From Formosa haliotis (GTDB lineage: Bacteria > Bacteroidota > Bacteroidia > Flavobacteriales > Flavobacteriaceae): 64,000 nucleotides of DNA. Of the stretch, positions 16,967-25,091 are shown piece by piece (position 1 is the stretch's first letter; each line of letters begins with the position of its first letter). The notes under the pieces were generated by a model. The model was not told where the DNA came from. It made no database searches and saw only the letters and a program-made list of their open reading frames with translations. Position numbers and translations under genes: made by a program. The stretch is from assembly GCF_001685485.1 (NCBI RefSeq), contig NZ_BDEL01000001.1, forward strand, positions 2,787,501 through 2,851,500. Reading direction: 5' to 3'.

Positions 16967-16983
16967 TGATAAATACGAATTTA

Positions 16984-17637
16984 GTGGTTACATTATCTGA
17001 AGAAAATTATTTAAAAGCCATTTACCATTTAGGTAAACAAGGTTCGGTTGCGGTAAGTACCAATGCTATTGCAGAAAAAATTGAGTCGAAAGCATCTTCT
17101 GTTACCGATATGGTTAAAAAATTAGCCGAGAAAAATTTGGCCAACTATGTAAAATACCAAGGGGTTACTTTAACCGAAAAGGGTCGGTTGGTAGCAGCAT
17201 TAGTGGTGAGAAAACATCGGCTTTGGGAAGTGTTTTTAGTAGAGAAATTAAATTTTTCTTGGGACGAAGTGCACGAGGTTGCAGAGCAATTAGAGCATAT
17301 AAAATCTTTAAAATTGGTTAACGAACTTGACGCTTTTTTAGATTTTCCGTCTCACGATCCCCATGGCGATCCTATTCCAGATAAAAATGGAAATTATGCG
17401 CCTATAAAAAGTGTCAATATTTTAGAATTAAAAACTGGAGATGTTGGTGTTTTGGCCTTAGTAAAAGATTCGTCTGATGTATTTTTAAAATATTTAAACA
17501 AAAACAAATTAGCACTCGGCGATAGAATTAAAATTCTAGATTTCGAACCTTTCGACAAGTCGTTGACTATAGAAACGTCAAGTCAAAAAATGATAATTTC
17601 TAACGAAGTTGCTAAAAATTTATATTTAAGCTTATAA
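16984..17637 (+). CDS. DtxR/MntR family metal-dependent repressor
   Basis: A 217-residue regulator. The N-terminal winged helix (TLSEENYLKAIYHL...VSTNAIAEKIESKASSVTDMVKKL) is followed by the metal-binding dimerisation domain (KHRLWEVFLVEKL, DEVHEVAEQLEHI, then HDPHGDPIP) and a C-terminal FeoA/SH3-like domain. The GTG at 16984 is chosen because upstream starts precede the -7 element at 16959-16966 and the family normally begins MTLSEENY. It would repress metal-uptake genes when Fe(II) or Mn(II) is replete. It heads an operon with three transport genes, spaced 2-12 bases apart. Fe versus Mn specificity is not decidable by eye. Confidence 0.92.
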   Translation: MVTLSEENYLKAIYHLGKQGSVAVSTNAIAEKIESKASSVTDMVKKLAEKNLANYVKYQGVTLTEKGRLVAALVVRKHRLWEVFLVEKLNFSWDEVHEVAEQLEHIKSLKLVNELDAFLDFPSHDPHGDPIPDKNGNYAPIKSVNILELKTGDVGVLALVKDSSDVFLKYLNKNKLALGDRIKILDFEPFDKSLTIETSSQKMIISNEVAKNLYLSL

Positions 17638-17639
17638 CT

Positions 17640-18662
17640 ATGGAAACGTACAGCCCACTATGGTCACTCATTATATTTTTTATAGTTGTTGCTCTTCTAT
17701 TAGCTTTATTTAGGCCAAGCAAAGGATGGTATTGGATTATTAGAAAAGCGTTTAAAAGCAACGAGAAAGTTATTACCGAAGATATTTTAAAACAGCTTTA
17801 TCATTTTGAGCAATCAGATAATAAAGTGGATATGAAAACTTTAGTTCAGCTATTAGATTTTAGTAACCACAGTATTGTTGAAGCTGTAAAAAAAATGACG
17901 ATTAATGATTTAATTTATTCAGAATCTGATGTTTTAAAATTAACAGAAGCAGGTCGCGATTATGCCCTTCGTATTGTTCGTGTTCACCGTTTATGGGAAC
18001 GTTATTTGGCCGATAAAACCGGTATTCACAAAACAGAATGGCACGACAGGGCAGAGTCTATGGAGCATCGTTTAAGTCATGATGATGCCGAACAGTTATC
18101 GGCGCGTTTAGGGCATCCAAAATTCGATCCGCATGGCGATCCTATTCCAACAAAAACAGGTAAAATGGCACCTGTTCAGGGTGTAGAATTGCCTCTTTTA
18201 CCGGTTGGCTCTGTGGGTAAGATTACACATATTGAAGATGAGCCAGAAGTTATTTATAAGCAAATTTTAGCCGAAAACATTCATATGGGTTCTGTGCTTA
18301 AAGTGATAGAAAATAATGCCACTAGAATAGTATTCCGGTCGGAAGGCGAAGAGTTTAAGTTAGCACCTATTGTTGCTGCAAATTTAACTGTAGCACTTAT
18401 AGAAAAGGAAGTGGTTGTAGAAGATAATATAGCGCGATTGTCCAGTTTAAAAGCAGATGAAACCGCTAAAATTATCGGAATTTCTAGAGAAAGTCGAGGA
18501 GAAAGCAGGCGCCGATTATTAGATCTCGGATTTGTAAAAGGCTCAGATGTTAGTATCGATCTTTTAAATCCGTTAGGCGATCCTAATGCGTTTTTAATCA
18601 AAGGAACGTCTATTGCTTTGCGAAAAGATCAAGCCTCAAAAATCTTAATTAAAAAGGATTAA
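17640..18662 (+). CDS. Membrane-anchored DtxR-like protein fused to FeoA domain
   Basis: A 340-residue composite protein. It opens with one membrane segment (LIIFFIVVALLLALF, about 10-25). A DtxR-like winged helix and metal-binding domain follows (RVHRLWERYLADKTGIHKTEWHDRAESMEHRL, then FDPHGDPIP), and it ends with a FeoA-type SH3 domain (LKADETAKIIGISRESRGE...LGFVKG). Metal ligands seem conserved, but the N-terminal tether makes a normal DNA-binding repressor doubtful. It may instead sense metal at the membrane and gate the FeoB parts encoded next. It starts 2 bases after the soluble DtxR gene and ends 3 bases before the FeoB GTPase gene. Function is inference. Confidence 0.85.
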   Translation: METYSPLWSLIIFFIVVALLLALFRPSKGWYWIIRKAFKSNEKVITEDILKQLYHFEQSDNKVDMKTLVQLLDFSNHSIVEAVKKMTINDLIYSESDVLKLTEAGRDYALRIVRVHRLWERYLADKTGIHKTEWHDRAESMEHRLSHDDAEQLSARLGHPKFDPHGDPIPTKTGKMAPVQGVELPLLPVGSVGKITHIEDEPEVIYKQILAENIHMGSVLKVIENNATRIVFRSEGEEFKLAPIVAANLTVALIEKEVVVEDNIARLSSLKADETAKIIGISRESRGESRRRLLDLGFVKGSDVSIDLLNPLGDPNAFLIKGTSIALRKDQASKILIKKD

Positions 18663-18665
18663 ACT

Positions 18666-19430
18666 ATGGAAACAAAAGTAAAAAGTGCTTGCGAAACGTG
18701 TGCACAGTTTAATAAAGATGGTTTAAAAAAATTGGGTATTCATACCGATGATTTCGATTTTGTGGTGGCTTTGGCTGGAAATCCGAATACTGGAAAAAGT
18801 ACGGTGTTTAATGCCTTAACGGGTTTAAGACAGCATACCGGAAACTGGCCAGGAAAGACCGTAACACGAGCAGAAGGGGGTTTTGAATATAATAGTAACA
18901 CCTATAAATTGGTCGATTTACCGGGCACCTATTCGCTACTGTCGACTTCTGAAGATGAAGAAGCTGCACGCGATTTTATTCTTTTCGGAAAACCAGATGT
19001 TACCGTTATTGTTGCAGATGCCAATCGGTTAGAGCGCAATTTAAATTTAGTACTTCAAATTCTTGAAATTACAGATAAAGCTGTGTTATGCTTAAACCTA
19101 ATGGATGAAGCAAAACGAAATAAAGTAGAGATTGATGTAAGAACATTGTCGCGCGATTTAGGCATTCCTGTAGTGCCTGCAAGTGCAAGGTTTAATCAAG
19201 GTATCCCCGAGTTAATTCAGACTATAAGTGAAATTGCTAGTGGAGCTATAGTGTGTAAACCTCACAGGATTAAAAATGTGCCAAAAAACATAGAAAAGGC
19301 AGTTAAAACGTTAACTGCAGAAATAGAAAAGGAGTTTCCTAATATCCCAAATAGTCGCTGGATTGCATTTAGATTATTAGAAGGTGATACTCAAATTATA
19401 AATGCATTAAAAACAGGAGAGTTTCTTTAA
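18666..19430 (+). CDS. feoB: FeoB GTPase half (stand-alone N-terminal domain)
   Basis: A 254-residue protein with the FeoB G domain: G1 GNPNTGKST, switch region GNWPGKTV, G3 DLPGTYSL, G4 NLMD and G5-like PASA. Part of the helical GDI region follows, ending at a TAA (19428-19430). The membrane half begins in the same frame only 12 bases later (ATG 19443). The break falls inside the cytoplasmic helical domain, so the two products would have to associate, or readthrough must make the fused form. Such stand-alone FeoB GTPase proteins are known in Bacteroidetes. The N-terminal extension has a Cys pair (CETC). Confidence 0.9.
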   Translation: METKVKSACETCAQFNKDGLKKLGIHTDDFDFVVALAGNPNTGKSTVFNALTGLRQHTGNWPGKTVTRAEGGFEYNSNTYKLVDLPGTYSLLSTSEDEEAARDFILFGKPDVTVIVADANRLERNLNLVLQILEITDKAVLCLNLMDEAKRNKVEIDVRTLSRDLGIPVVPASARFNQGIPELIQTISEIASGAIVCKPHRIKNVPKNIEKAVKTLTAEIEKEFPNIPNSRWIAFRLLEGDTQIINALKTGEFL

Positions 19431-19442
19431 ATTTTCAAGCCC

Positions 19443-20861
19443 ATGAAAGAAAGCAATATAGACCATATCATCGAATTATCTAACGAGTTACGTTGGCAAA
19501 TTGGCGATGAATTTCACGATAACCTTACCGAAAGTATTTATGCTGATGCTGCCGATATAGTTAAGGATTCAGTGAAAACGGAAGATGGAGAAAAGCGATT
19601 TCGTTTAGATTCTAAAATAGATAAAATAGTAACGAGTAAAACCTGGGGATTTCCTATCATGTTTTTAATTTTAGGAACCGTATTATGGCTTACTATTGTA
19701 GGTGCAAACTACCCCTCGTCGTTATTAGCAAATGTCTTGTTAGATACCGTTCATCCGATTTTAAAAAGTGGTGCAGAAAGTATTAATATGCCATGGTGGC
19801 TTGCCGGCTTTTTAATAGACGGCGTGTATTTGGCCGTGGCTTGGGTAATTGCCGTAATGCTACCGCCCATGGCTATATTTTTCCCGATGTTCACCTTATT
19901 AGAAGATTTTGGGTACTTACCTAGAGTGGCGTTTAATTTAGATTCGTTATTTAATAAATCTGGAGCTCATGGTAAACAGGCTCTAACCATGAGTATGGGG
20001 TTTGGTTGTAATGCTGCAGGGGTTGTTGCAACGCGTATTATAGATAGTCCGAGAGAGCGATTAATAGCTATAATTACAAATAATTTTTCATTGTGTAACG
20101 GACGCTGGCCAACCCAAATTTTAATTGCAACAATTTTTATTGGTGCCGTGGTACCAAAATCGTTGTCTAGTTTTGCATCGTTATTAGCGGTGATAGGTAT
20201 TGCTGTTTTAGGAATGGCTTTTATGTTTGGTGTGTCGTGGGCACTATCTAAAACCGTCTTAAAAGGGGAGGTTTCAACATTTAATTTAGAGTTGCCTCCG
20301 TATAGACCACCGCGTTTTTGGAAAACCATTTACACCTCGTTAATAGATAGAACGTTAATTGTATTGTGGCGTGCTATTGTATTTGCGGCACCTGCAGGAG
20401 CTGTCATTTGGTTAATTTCTAATCTTCATATTGGAGATGAAACTATTGCTGCTTGGCTAATTAATGGTATGGATGGTTTTGGTTTTCTGTTAGGTTTAAA
20501 CGGTGTTATTTTATTAGCCTATATCGTGGCTATTCCAGCAAACGAAATAGTTATTCCTACCATTTTAATGCTAACCGTAATGGTTACGGGAATTGGTGGC
20601 GGAGCTGGTGCAGGAGTGATGTTCGAGTTAGATTCTATAAATGCTACAGGGGATATTTTAAAAGCAGGAGGGTGGACTTTATTAACCGCAATTAATTTGA
20701 TGCTTTTTAGTTTGTTACACAATCCTTGTAGTACCACGATTTACACCATTTATAAAGAAACAAATAGTGTAAAATGGACAACAGTAGCCTCTGTTATGCC
20801 GGTAATTTTAGGTTTTATTGTAACCTTTTTGGTAGCTCAGATTTGGAGATTAATATTTTAA
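19443..20861 (+). CDS. feoB: FeoB-like membrane half (metal permease)
   Basis: A 472-residue permease carrying the end of the GDI-like region and the two Gate domains of FeoB with about 8-10 membrane segments. The first Gate block reads [20 protein letters not shown] and then [10 protein letters not shown]. The conventional FeoB at 21849 has SGKSVVPLISGTACAIPA and TTCSARLPVY. The divergence at these pore positions suggests a different ion or mechanism; Mn(II) is possible, since one of the two FeoB proteins of Porphyromonas gingivalis is reported to move Mn. It closes the DtxR operon with a terminator at 20864-20899. Confidence 0.9.
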   Translation: MKESNIDHIIELSNELRWQIGDEFHDNLTESIYADAADIVKDSVKTEDGEKRFRLDSKIDKIVTSKTWGFPIMFLILGTVLWLTIVGANYPSSLLANVLLDTVHPILKSGAESINMPWWLAGFLIDGVYLAVAWVIAVMLPPMAIFFPMFTLLEDFGYLPRVAFNLDSLFNKSGAHGKQALTMSMGFGCNAAGVVATRIIDSPRERLIAIITNNFSLCNGRWPTQILIATIFIGAVVPKSLSSFASLLAVIGIAVLGMAFMFGVSWALSKTVLKGEVSTFNLELPPYRPPRFWKTIYTSLIDRTLIVLWRAIVFAAPAGAVIWLISNLHIGDETIAAWLINGMDGFGFLLGLNGVILLAYIVAIPANEIVIPTILMLTVMVTGIGGGAGAGVMFELDSINATGDILKAGGWTLLTAINLMLFSLLHNPCSTTIYTIYKETNSVKWTTVASVMPVILGFIVTFLVAQIWRLIF

Positions 20862-20863
20862 TT

Positions 20864-20899
20864 TTTTGAGATTGTTTGACTCTTTAAGCAATCTCAAAA
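20864..20899 (+). terminator. Hairpin terminator of the split feoB operon
   Basis: TTTTGAGATTG and CAATCTCAAAA form an 11-bp stem, starting 3 bases after the permease stop and followed by a T-rich stretch. Confidence 0.8.
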
Positions 20900-20947
20900 T
20901 TTAGTTTTATTTTGTCTTTACTGATCAGGATTGTGGAGGATAATCAC

Positions 20948-21586
20948 TTATAAATTAATTGGTTTTTTACAGACGATTTCCCAAAATATCTGAGACTGTT
21001 TGTTTTCAACATGTTTTGTGGGTTCACTGATTTCTTTAGTTTTCATTAAGCCAAAATCTTTAAACGCTTCGGTGATTGAGTCTTCATTATAAAAGAATAA
21101 CGCAACACCATGTTTAGTTAAATAGAGGTCTTTATCTAAAAGTTTACCTTTTCCGTAAGACCTATCAGAAGTTGAAATAGCTACAAAAACCATGTATCCG
21201 CCGGGTTTAAGCTGGTTAAAACAGTCTGAAATAAGTTTAGCGCGATCTTTTTGGTTGAGTAGATGAATTAAAGCATAACAAAAAATACCATCGTATTGTA
21301 TCGTATCAAATGGCATTTCGGTTACAGAACCATGATAAATTTTGATGTCTTTATCAAACTGCTTAGTCGCGATGTTAATGGCGGTTTTAGAAATTTCGAT
21401 ACCCGTAACGTTAAAGCCATTTTCGGAAAAAATCTTTGCATTCCTGCCGTATCCAAAACCGGGTATGAGAATGTTTTTAAAGCCTTTCTTCTGGAAAAAA
21501 TCTAAAGTGGTTACGGCAACATCTGCAGGTTCGTATCCCCACATACTTTGCTTGTCTTTAAAGTTTGACTCCCAAAATTCGGCCAT
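20948..21586 (-). CDS. Class I SAM-dependent methyltransferase
   Basis: A 212-residue soluble methyltransferase of the TehB/UbiE-like group. The SAM-binding loop ILIPGFGYGRNAKIFSENG has the Gly-rich motif I, VTGIEIS is motif II, and YDGIFCYALIHLL is motif IV. The ATG at 21586 (MAEFWESNFKDKQSMWG) is preferred because family members begin just before FWExxF; an in-frame start at 21631 would add 15 residues. Substrate unknown. It converges on the split feoB operon and has no obvious link to it. Confidence 0.85.
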   Translation of the reverse strand: MAEFWESNFKDKQSMWGYEPADVAVTTLDFFQKKGFKNILIPGFGYGRNAKIFSENGFNVTGIEISKTAINIATKQFDKDIKIYHGSVTEMPFDTIQYDGIFCYALIHLLNQKDRAKLISDCFNQLKPGGYMVFVAISTSDRSYGKGKLLDKDLYLTKHGVALFFYNEDSITEAFKDFGLMKTKEISEPTKHVENKQSQIFWEIVCKKPINL

Positions 21587-21671
21587 AAGTTTCTTTTTAA
21601 AAAAGGGAAATACTTCAGAATTAAAATACATCTAGAATCTAAAGTAGCTTCAATTTCTATTCATGTTCGAA

Positions 21672-21812
21672 TTAAGAACAACCACAGCCATCGCCATCTG
21701 ATCCGCACCCTTTTTTTGATTTGCCTTTTTTTACAAAAAACTTTTTATAAAGAAAATACAAGGCAAAACCTAAGGTTGCAAATGTGAGTATGTTTTGAAT
21801 GAAGGTGTTCAT
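21672..21812 (-). CDS. FeoB-associated Cys-rich membrane protein
   Basis: A 46-residue protein: one membrane helix (ILTFATLGFALYFLY, about 8-22), a basic stretch KKFFVKKGKSKKG, and a Cys-rich tail CGSDGDGCGCS with three cysteines. Size, order and its place 36 bases downstream of feoB on the same strand match the FeoB-associated small protein family, thought to assist iron transfer by FeoB. The ATG is at 21812 and the TAA at 21672-21674. Confidence 0.85.
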   Translation of the reverse strand: MNTFIQNILTFATLGFALYFLYKKFFVKKGKSKKGCGSDGDGCGCS

Positions 21813-21848
21813 AATTATTTTGTCGTGAAGCCTTTAGTGCCCTTACTT

Positions 21849-23948
21849 TTAAATTAAAACTTGATAAGCAATTAAGGCCGAAACATAGGCTAAACCAGTC
21901 ATAAACACCAACTGAAGTGTTGGCCATTTCCAGCTATTAGTTTCTCGTTTAACAATAGCAAGCGTACTCATACATTGCATGGCAAAAGCATAAAATAATA
22001 AGAGCGAAATTCCGGATGCAAAATTAAATAACGGACCTCCTAAAATAGGATTTACCTCGCCAGCCATTCTGTTTTTAATAGTTTCTTCTTGATCGCTACC
22101 AACACTATAAATGGTAGCCAATGTGCCCACAAACACTTCGCGAGCAGCAAATGAACTCACTATAGCAATTCCTATTTTCCAGTCGTAGCCTAAAGGTCTA
22201 ATTACAGGTTCTATAGCACGTCCGGCAATACCAATATAAGAATGTTCTAATTTATAAGAATCTATTTTATGATCTAAATCTTCTTGATTTAAGTTTTGCG
22301 AGGCATACTCTTTAGTAATTATGTTTTCGGCATCGTTAAAATTTTGTCCGGGACCATAAGATGCCAAGAACCATAGAATAATAGAAATGGCTAGGATGAT
22401 TTTTCCGGCACCAAACACAAACGATTTTGTTTTCTCTAAAACGGTTAACCCTACATTTTTTAATAGTGGTAGCTTGTAGTTAGGCATTTCGACCACAAAG
22501 AATGTTTTACTCTTCAGTTTCATAACTCTATCAAGAATATAGGCTGCACAAATTGCGGTTCCAAATCCTAATAAATAAAGTAGCATTAAAGTTAGTGCTT
22601 GATAGCTAAACCCTATAAAGCTTCCTTTAGGAATTACTAAACTAATTATAATTAAATATACGGGTAGTCTTGCAGAACAGGTAGTAAACGGCGTAACTAA
22701 TATGGTAATTAAGCGCTCTTTCCAGCTTTCAATATTTCTTGTAGCCATAATTGCAGGAATAGCACATGCTGTTCCAGAAATTAATGGAACTACACTTTTT
22801 CCGCTTAAACCAAAACGTCGCATAATGCGATCCATTAAAAAGACCACACGACTCATATATCCGCTTTCCTCTAAAATGGAAATAAATAAAAATAGAAAGG
22901 CAATTTGCGGAATAAAAATAACAATTCCGCCAAGTCCGGGAATAATACCTTCGGCTAATAAATTGGTAAAAGCACCGGCAGGGAGTTCGGTTTTAACCCA
23001 TTCGCCCATAGCTGCAAACGAGGAATCAATAAAATCCATTGGGGCACTAGACCAATCGTAAATCGCTTGGAATATAAGAAGTAAAATAGCAATAAAAATA
23101 ACGTAACCCCATACTTTATGGGTTAGTACGCGGTCTAGTTTAGACCTTAAATCTTTTGCTTTGCTAGGATCTATTTTTTGTCCCTTTTTAAGGGTGTTAT
23201 TTATAAATTGATAGCGTTTTATGGTCTCTTTTTGTTGTAACCGCTTTAAATCTGTTTTGCTTTTTGTTTTAAAATCGGTAACCGCTTCAAATTCATTCCG
23301 GTCTATTTTTCCAAAATTTACATCTTGGGTAATTACCAACCAAAGCTTATAGAGTAGTTGATTTGGGAATGCTTTTTCTAAGCGTTCAAAATAAGCACTA
23401 TCTATTTCAGAATAATTTAAACACGGTGTGGTAGACTGCTCGCGGTAATTTGCAATTAGTTCTTTTATTTTATCGATCCCCTCGTTTTTACGTGTGCTCA
23501 CTACTGCTATTTTAGTTTGCAGTTGCGATTCTAGATACGGGATATCTAATGTAATACCACGGTGACTCATGCGGTCTGCCATGTTAATTACCAAAATGGT
23601 TGGAATTTCTAGATCCTTTATTTGGGTAAAAAGTAGTAAATTTCGCTTTAGGTTTTCTACATCGCTAACCACAATAGCAATATCGGGGAAATCTTTATCG
23701 TTTTTATTGAGTAGTAATTCTATAACCACATTTTCGTCAAGCGAAGATGCATTTAAACTGTAGGTTCCCGGCAAATCAATAATATGGGCTTTTACACCAC
23801 GTGGTAGTTTGCAAATCCCTTCCTTTTTTTCAACGGTGATTCCTGGATAATTTCCAACTTTTTGATGTAATCCCGTTAGGGCATTAAATACCGAAGTTTT
23901 TCCTGTGTTCGGGTTTCCTATTAAAGCAACATTAATTTGTTTACTCAT
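21849..23948 (-). CDS. feoB: Ferrous iron transport protein B (full length)
   Basis: A 699-residue FeoB. The N-terminal GTPase has G1 GNPNTGKTSVFNALTG, switch VGNYPGITVEKKEG, G3 DLPGTYSL and G4 NMAD. A helical GDI domain follows, then about 8-10 membrane segments with Gate motifs SGKSVVPLISGTACAIPA and TTCSARLPVYL. It imports Fe(II) across the inner membrane. The ATG at 23948 is favoured because its first bases, ATGAGTAA, overlap the feoA stop, a typical coupling; an upstream start at 23963 is also in frame. feoA lies before it and the Cys-rich partner after it. This is the second FeoB system within 5 kb. Confidence 0.95.
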   Translation of the reverse strand: MSKQINVALIGNPNTGKTSVFNALTGLHQKVGNYPGITVEKKEGICKLPRGVKAHIIDLPGTYSLNASSLDENVVIELLLNKNDKDFPDIAIVVSDVENLKRNLLLFTQIKDLEIPTILVINMADRMSHRGITLDIPYLESQLQTKIAVVSTRKNEGIDKIKELIANYREQSTTPCLNYSEIDSAYFERLEKAFPNQLLYKLWLVITQDVNFGKIDRNEFEAVTDFKTKSKTDLKRLQQKETIKRYQFINNTLKKGQKIDPSKAKDLRSKLDRVLTHKVWGYVIFIAILLLIFQAIYDWSSAPMDFIDSSFAAMGEWVKTELPAGAFTNLLAEGIIPGLGGIVIFIPQIAFLFLFISILEESGYMSRVVFLMDRIMRRFGLSGKSVVPLISGTACAIPAIMATRNIESWKERLITILVTPFTTCSARLPVYLIIISLVIPKGSFIGFSYQALTLMLLYLLGFGTAICAAYILDRVMKLKSKTFFVVEMPNYKLPLLKNVGLTVLEKTKSFVFGAGKIILAISIILWFLASYGPGQNFNDAENIITKEYASQNLNQEDLDHKIDSYKLEHSYIGIAGRAIEPVIRPLGYDWKIGIAIVSSFAAREVFVGTLATIYSVGSDQEETIKNRMAGEVNPILGGPLFNFASGISLLLFYAFAMQCMSTLAIVKRETNSWKWPTLQLVFMTGLAYVSALIAYQVLI

Positions 23949-24177
23949 GCGATAATTTTTCAATTAAAATATGGCTTGCGGTTTCTATCCTAATTGCTAA
24001 ATGCGATCCATTAATATTTAAATAAATGGGGTCTTTAAACGGTGCAATTTGTACGAGTTCGACCTGATTGCCAGGAAGGCAACCCATTTCTAATAGTTTT
24101 AAAGGAATTTTTTCAGATGAAACGTCTGTTATTACAGCTGTTTCTCCGCGTTTAAGATGTGCTAAAGTTGTCTGCAA
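23941..24177 (-). CDS. feoA: Ferrous iron transport protein A
   Basis: A 78-residue SH3-like FeoA protein (LKRGETAVITDVSSEKIPLK, LLEMGCLPGNQVELV) that binds FeoB on the cytoplasmic side. No ATG or GTG is available ahead of the conserved core, so the TTG at 24177 is the likely start. -7 TACTTTTG lies at 24204-24211 on the minus strand. Imperfect TTTAGA...TTTAAA near 24183-24199 and repeated CTAAAAA near 24214-24236 could be metal-regulator sites but are weak. Confidence 0.9.
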   Translation of the reverse strand: MQTTLAHLKRGETAVITDVSSEKIPLKLLEMGCLPGNQVELVQIAPFKDPIYLNINGSHLAIRIETASHILIEKLSHE

Positions 24178-24221
24178 ACTTATTTAGATTGATTTTAAAG
24201 AAGCAAAAGTAAGCTAAAAAC

Positions 24222-24246
24222 TGATGCTAAAAAAATTGTAGCATCA
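24222..24246 (-). terminator. Hairpin terminator after the SCO1-like gene
   Basis: TGATGCTA (24222-24229) and TAGCATCA (24239-24246) form an 8-bp perfect stem just past the SCO1-like stop, followed on the minus strand by a T-run. It is close to the feoA promoter, so a second role there is possible. Confidence 0.6.
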
Positions 24247-24249
24247 AAA

Positions 24250-24924
24250 CTACTTTTTATACTCTCTTTTTAAGACTTCTATATCTTTTAATAACTGTTT
24301 TATGGCTTCAGGGTCTGTACCATCGTAAAATCCGCGAATTTGTTTTTTCTTATCGATTAGCATAAAATTTTCGGTATGTATCATATCGAATTCATCACCA
24401 TCTCCAACCGTTTTTACGGCTAAATAACTTTTTCTGGCTAAGTCGTAAATTTGTTTTTTATCGCCAGTAACTAAATTCCATTTGTTATCTATCACCCCTT
24501 TCTTTAAGGTATATTTTTTTAATTGCGGGACCGAATCTATTTCTGGAGTTACCGTATGCGACAATAGCATAACCTCGTCATCGTTTAAAGTTTCATTCTG
24601 AATTTTTACCATATGATCTGTCATGATTGGACAAATAGTTTGGCAGGTTGTAAAAAAGAAATCAGCTACATAAATTTTATCCTTATAATCGTTTTGCGTA
24701 ATGGTTTTTCCATTTTGATTAATAAGACTGAAATCGGCAATTTTATGATATTTCCTTACATCAAATAAGGTGCTGTCTACTAATTCTTGCTCCACTTGTG
24801 CCGGTTGGTAAATTGGTAATGGTTTTTCTACATTTAAAATATTGTAAATAATACTTATAATGATAATTGAAATGATAGCAAATACAATGGCGAAATTTTT
24901 GTAGGCTTTAAAAAATGATAACAT
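24250..24924 (-). CDS. SCO1/SenC family copper chaperone
   Basis: A 224-residue membrane-anchored thioredoxin-fold protein. One N-terminal membrane helix (about 11-30) is followed by the domain with the copper site CQTIC (Cys94 and Cys98) and MIHTENFMLID, which gives the third ligand His183. SCO proteins deliver copper to the Cu-A site of cytochrome c oxidase or act as thiol reductases. The ATG at 24924 is chosen because -7 TATTTTTG lies at 24950-24957 on the minus strand, inside a longer open frame, giving a leader of about 19 bases. Confidence 0.9.
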   Translation of the reverse strand: MLSFFKAYKNFAIVFAIISIIIISIIYNILNVEKPLPIYQPAQVEQELVDSTLFDVRKYHKIADFSLINQNGKTITQNDYKDKIYVADFFFTTCQTICPIMTDHMVKIQNETLNDDEVMLLSHTVTPEIDSVPQLKKYTLKKGVIDNKWNLVTGDKKQIYDLARKSYLAVKTVGDGDEFDMIHTENFMLIDKKKQIRGFYDGTDPEAIKQLLKDIEVLKREYKK

Positions 24925-25091
24925 GCTGCAGTATAAATCTTGAGTTTCGCAAAAATACACGGAAAATTGTGTTTTACTATCCCATTTTTGTAATAAATAC
25001 ATGTTAAAAAAGTAGGACTAGCACGGTTTATATTTTTTTACGACTTTAAAAAATGTATTTTTGCCGGTTAAAATATAACTGTATAAACTAC

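Noticed and set aside
16939..16983. Longer N-terminus for the DtxR protein
   Set aside because: The extension would include the -7 promoter element at 16959-16966 and is not family-like.
24178..24240. DtxR operator upstream of feoA
   Set aside because: TTTAGA...TTTAAA and the direct CTAAAAA copies do not form the clean inverted repeat seen at 16913-16934; too weak to call as an operator.
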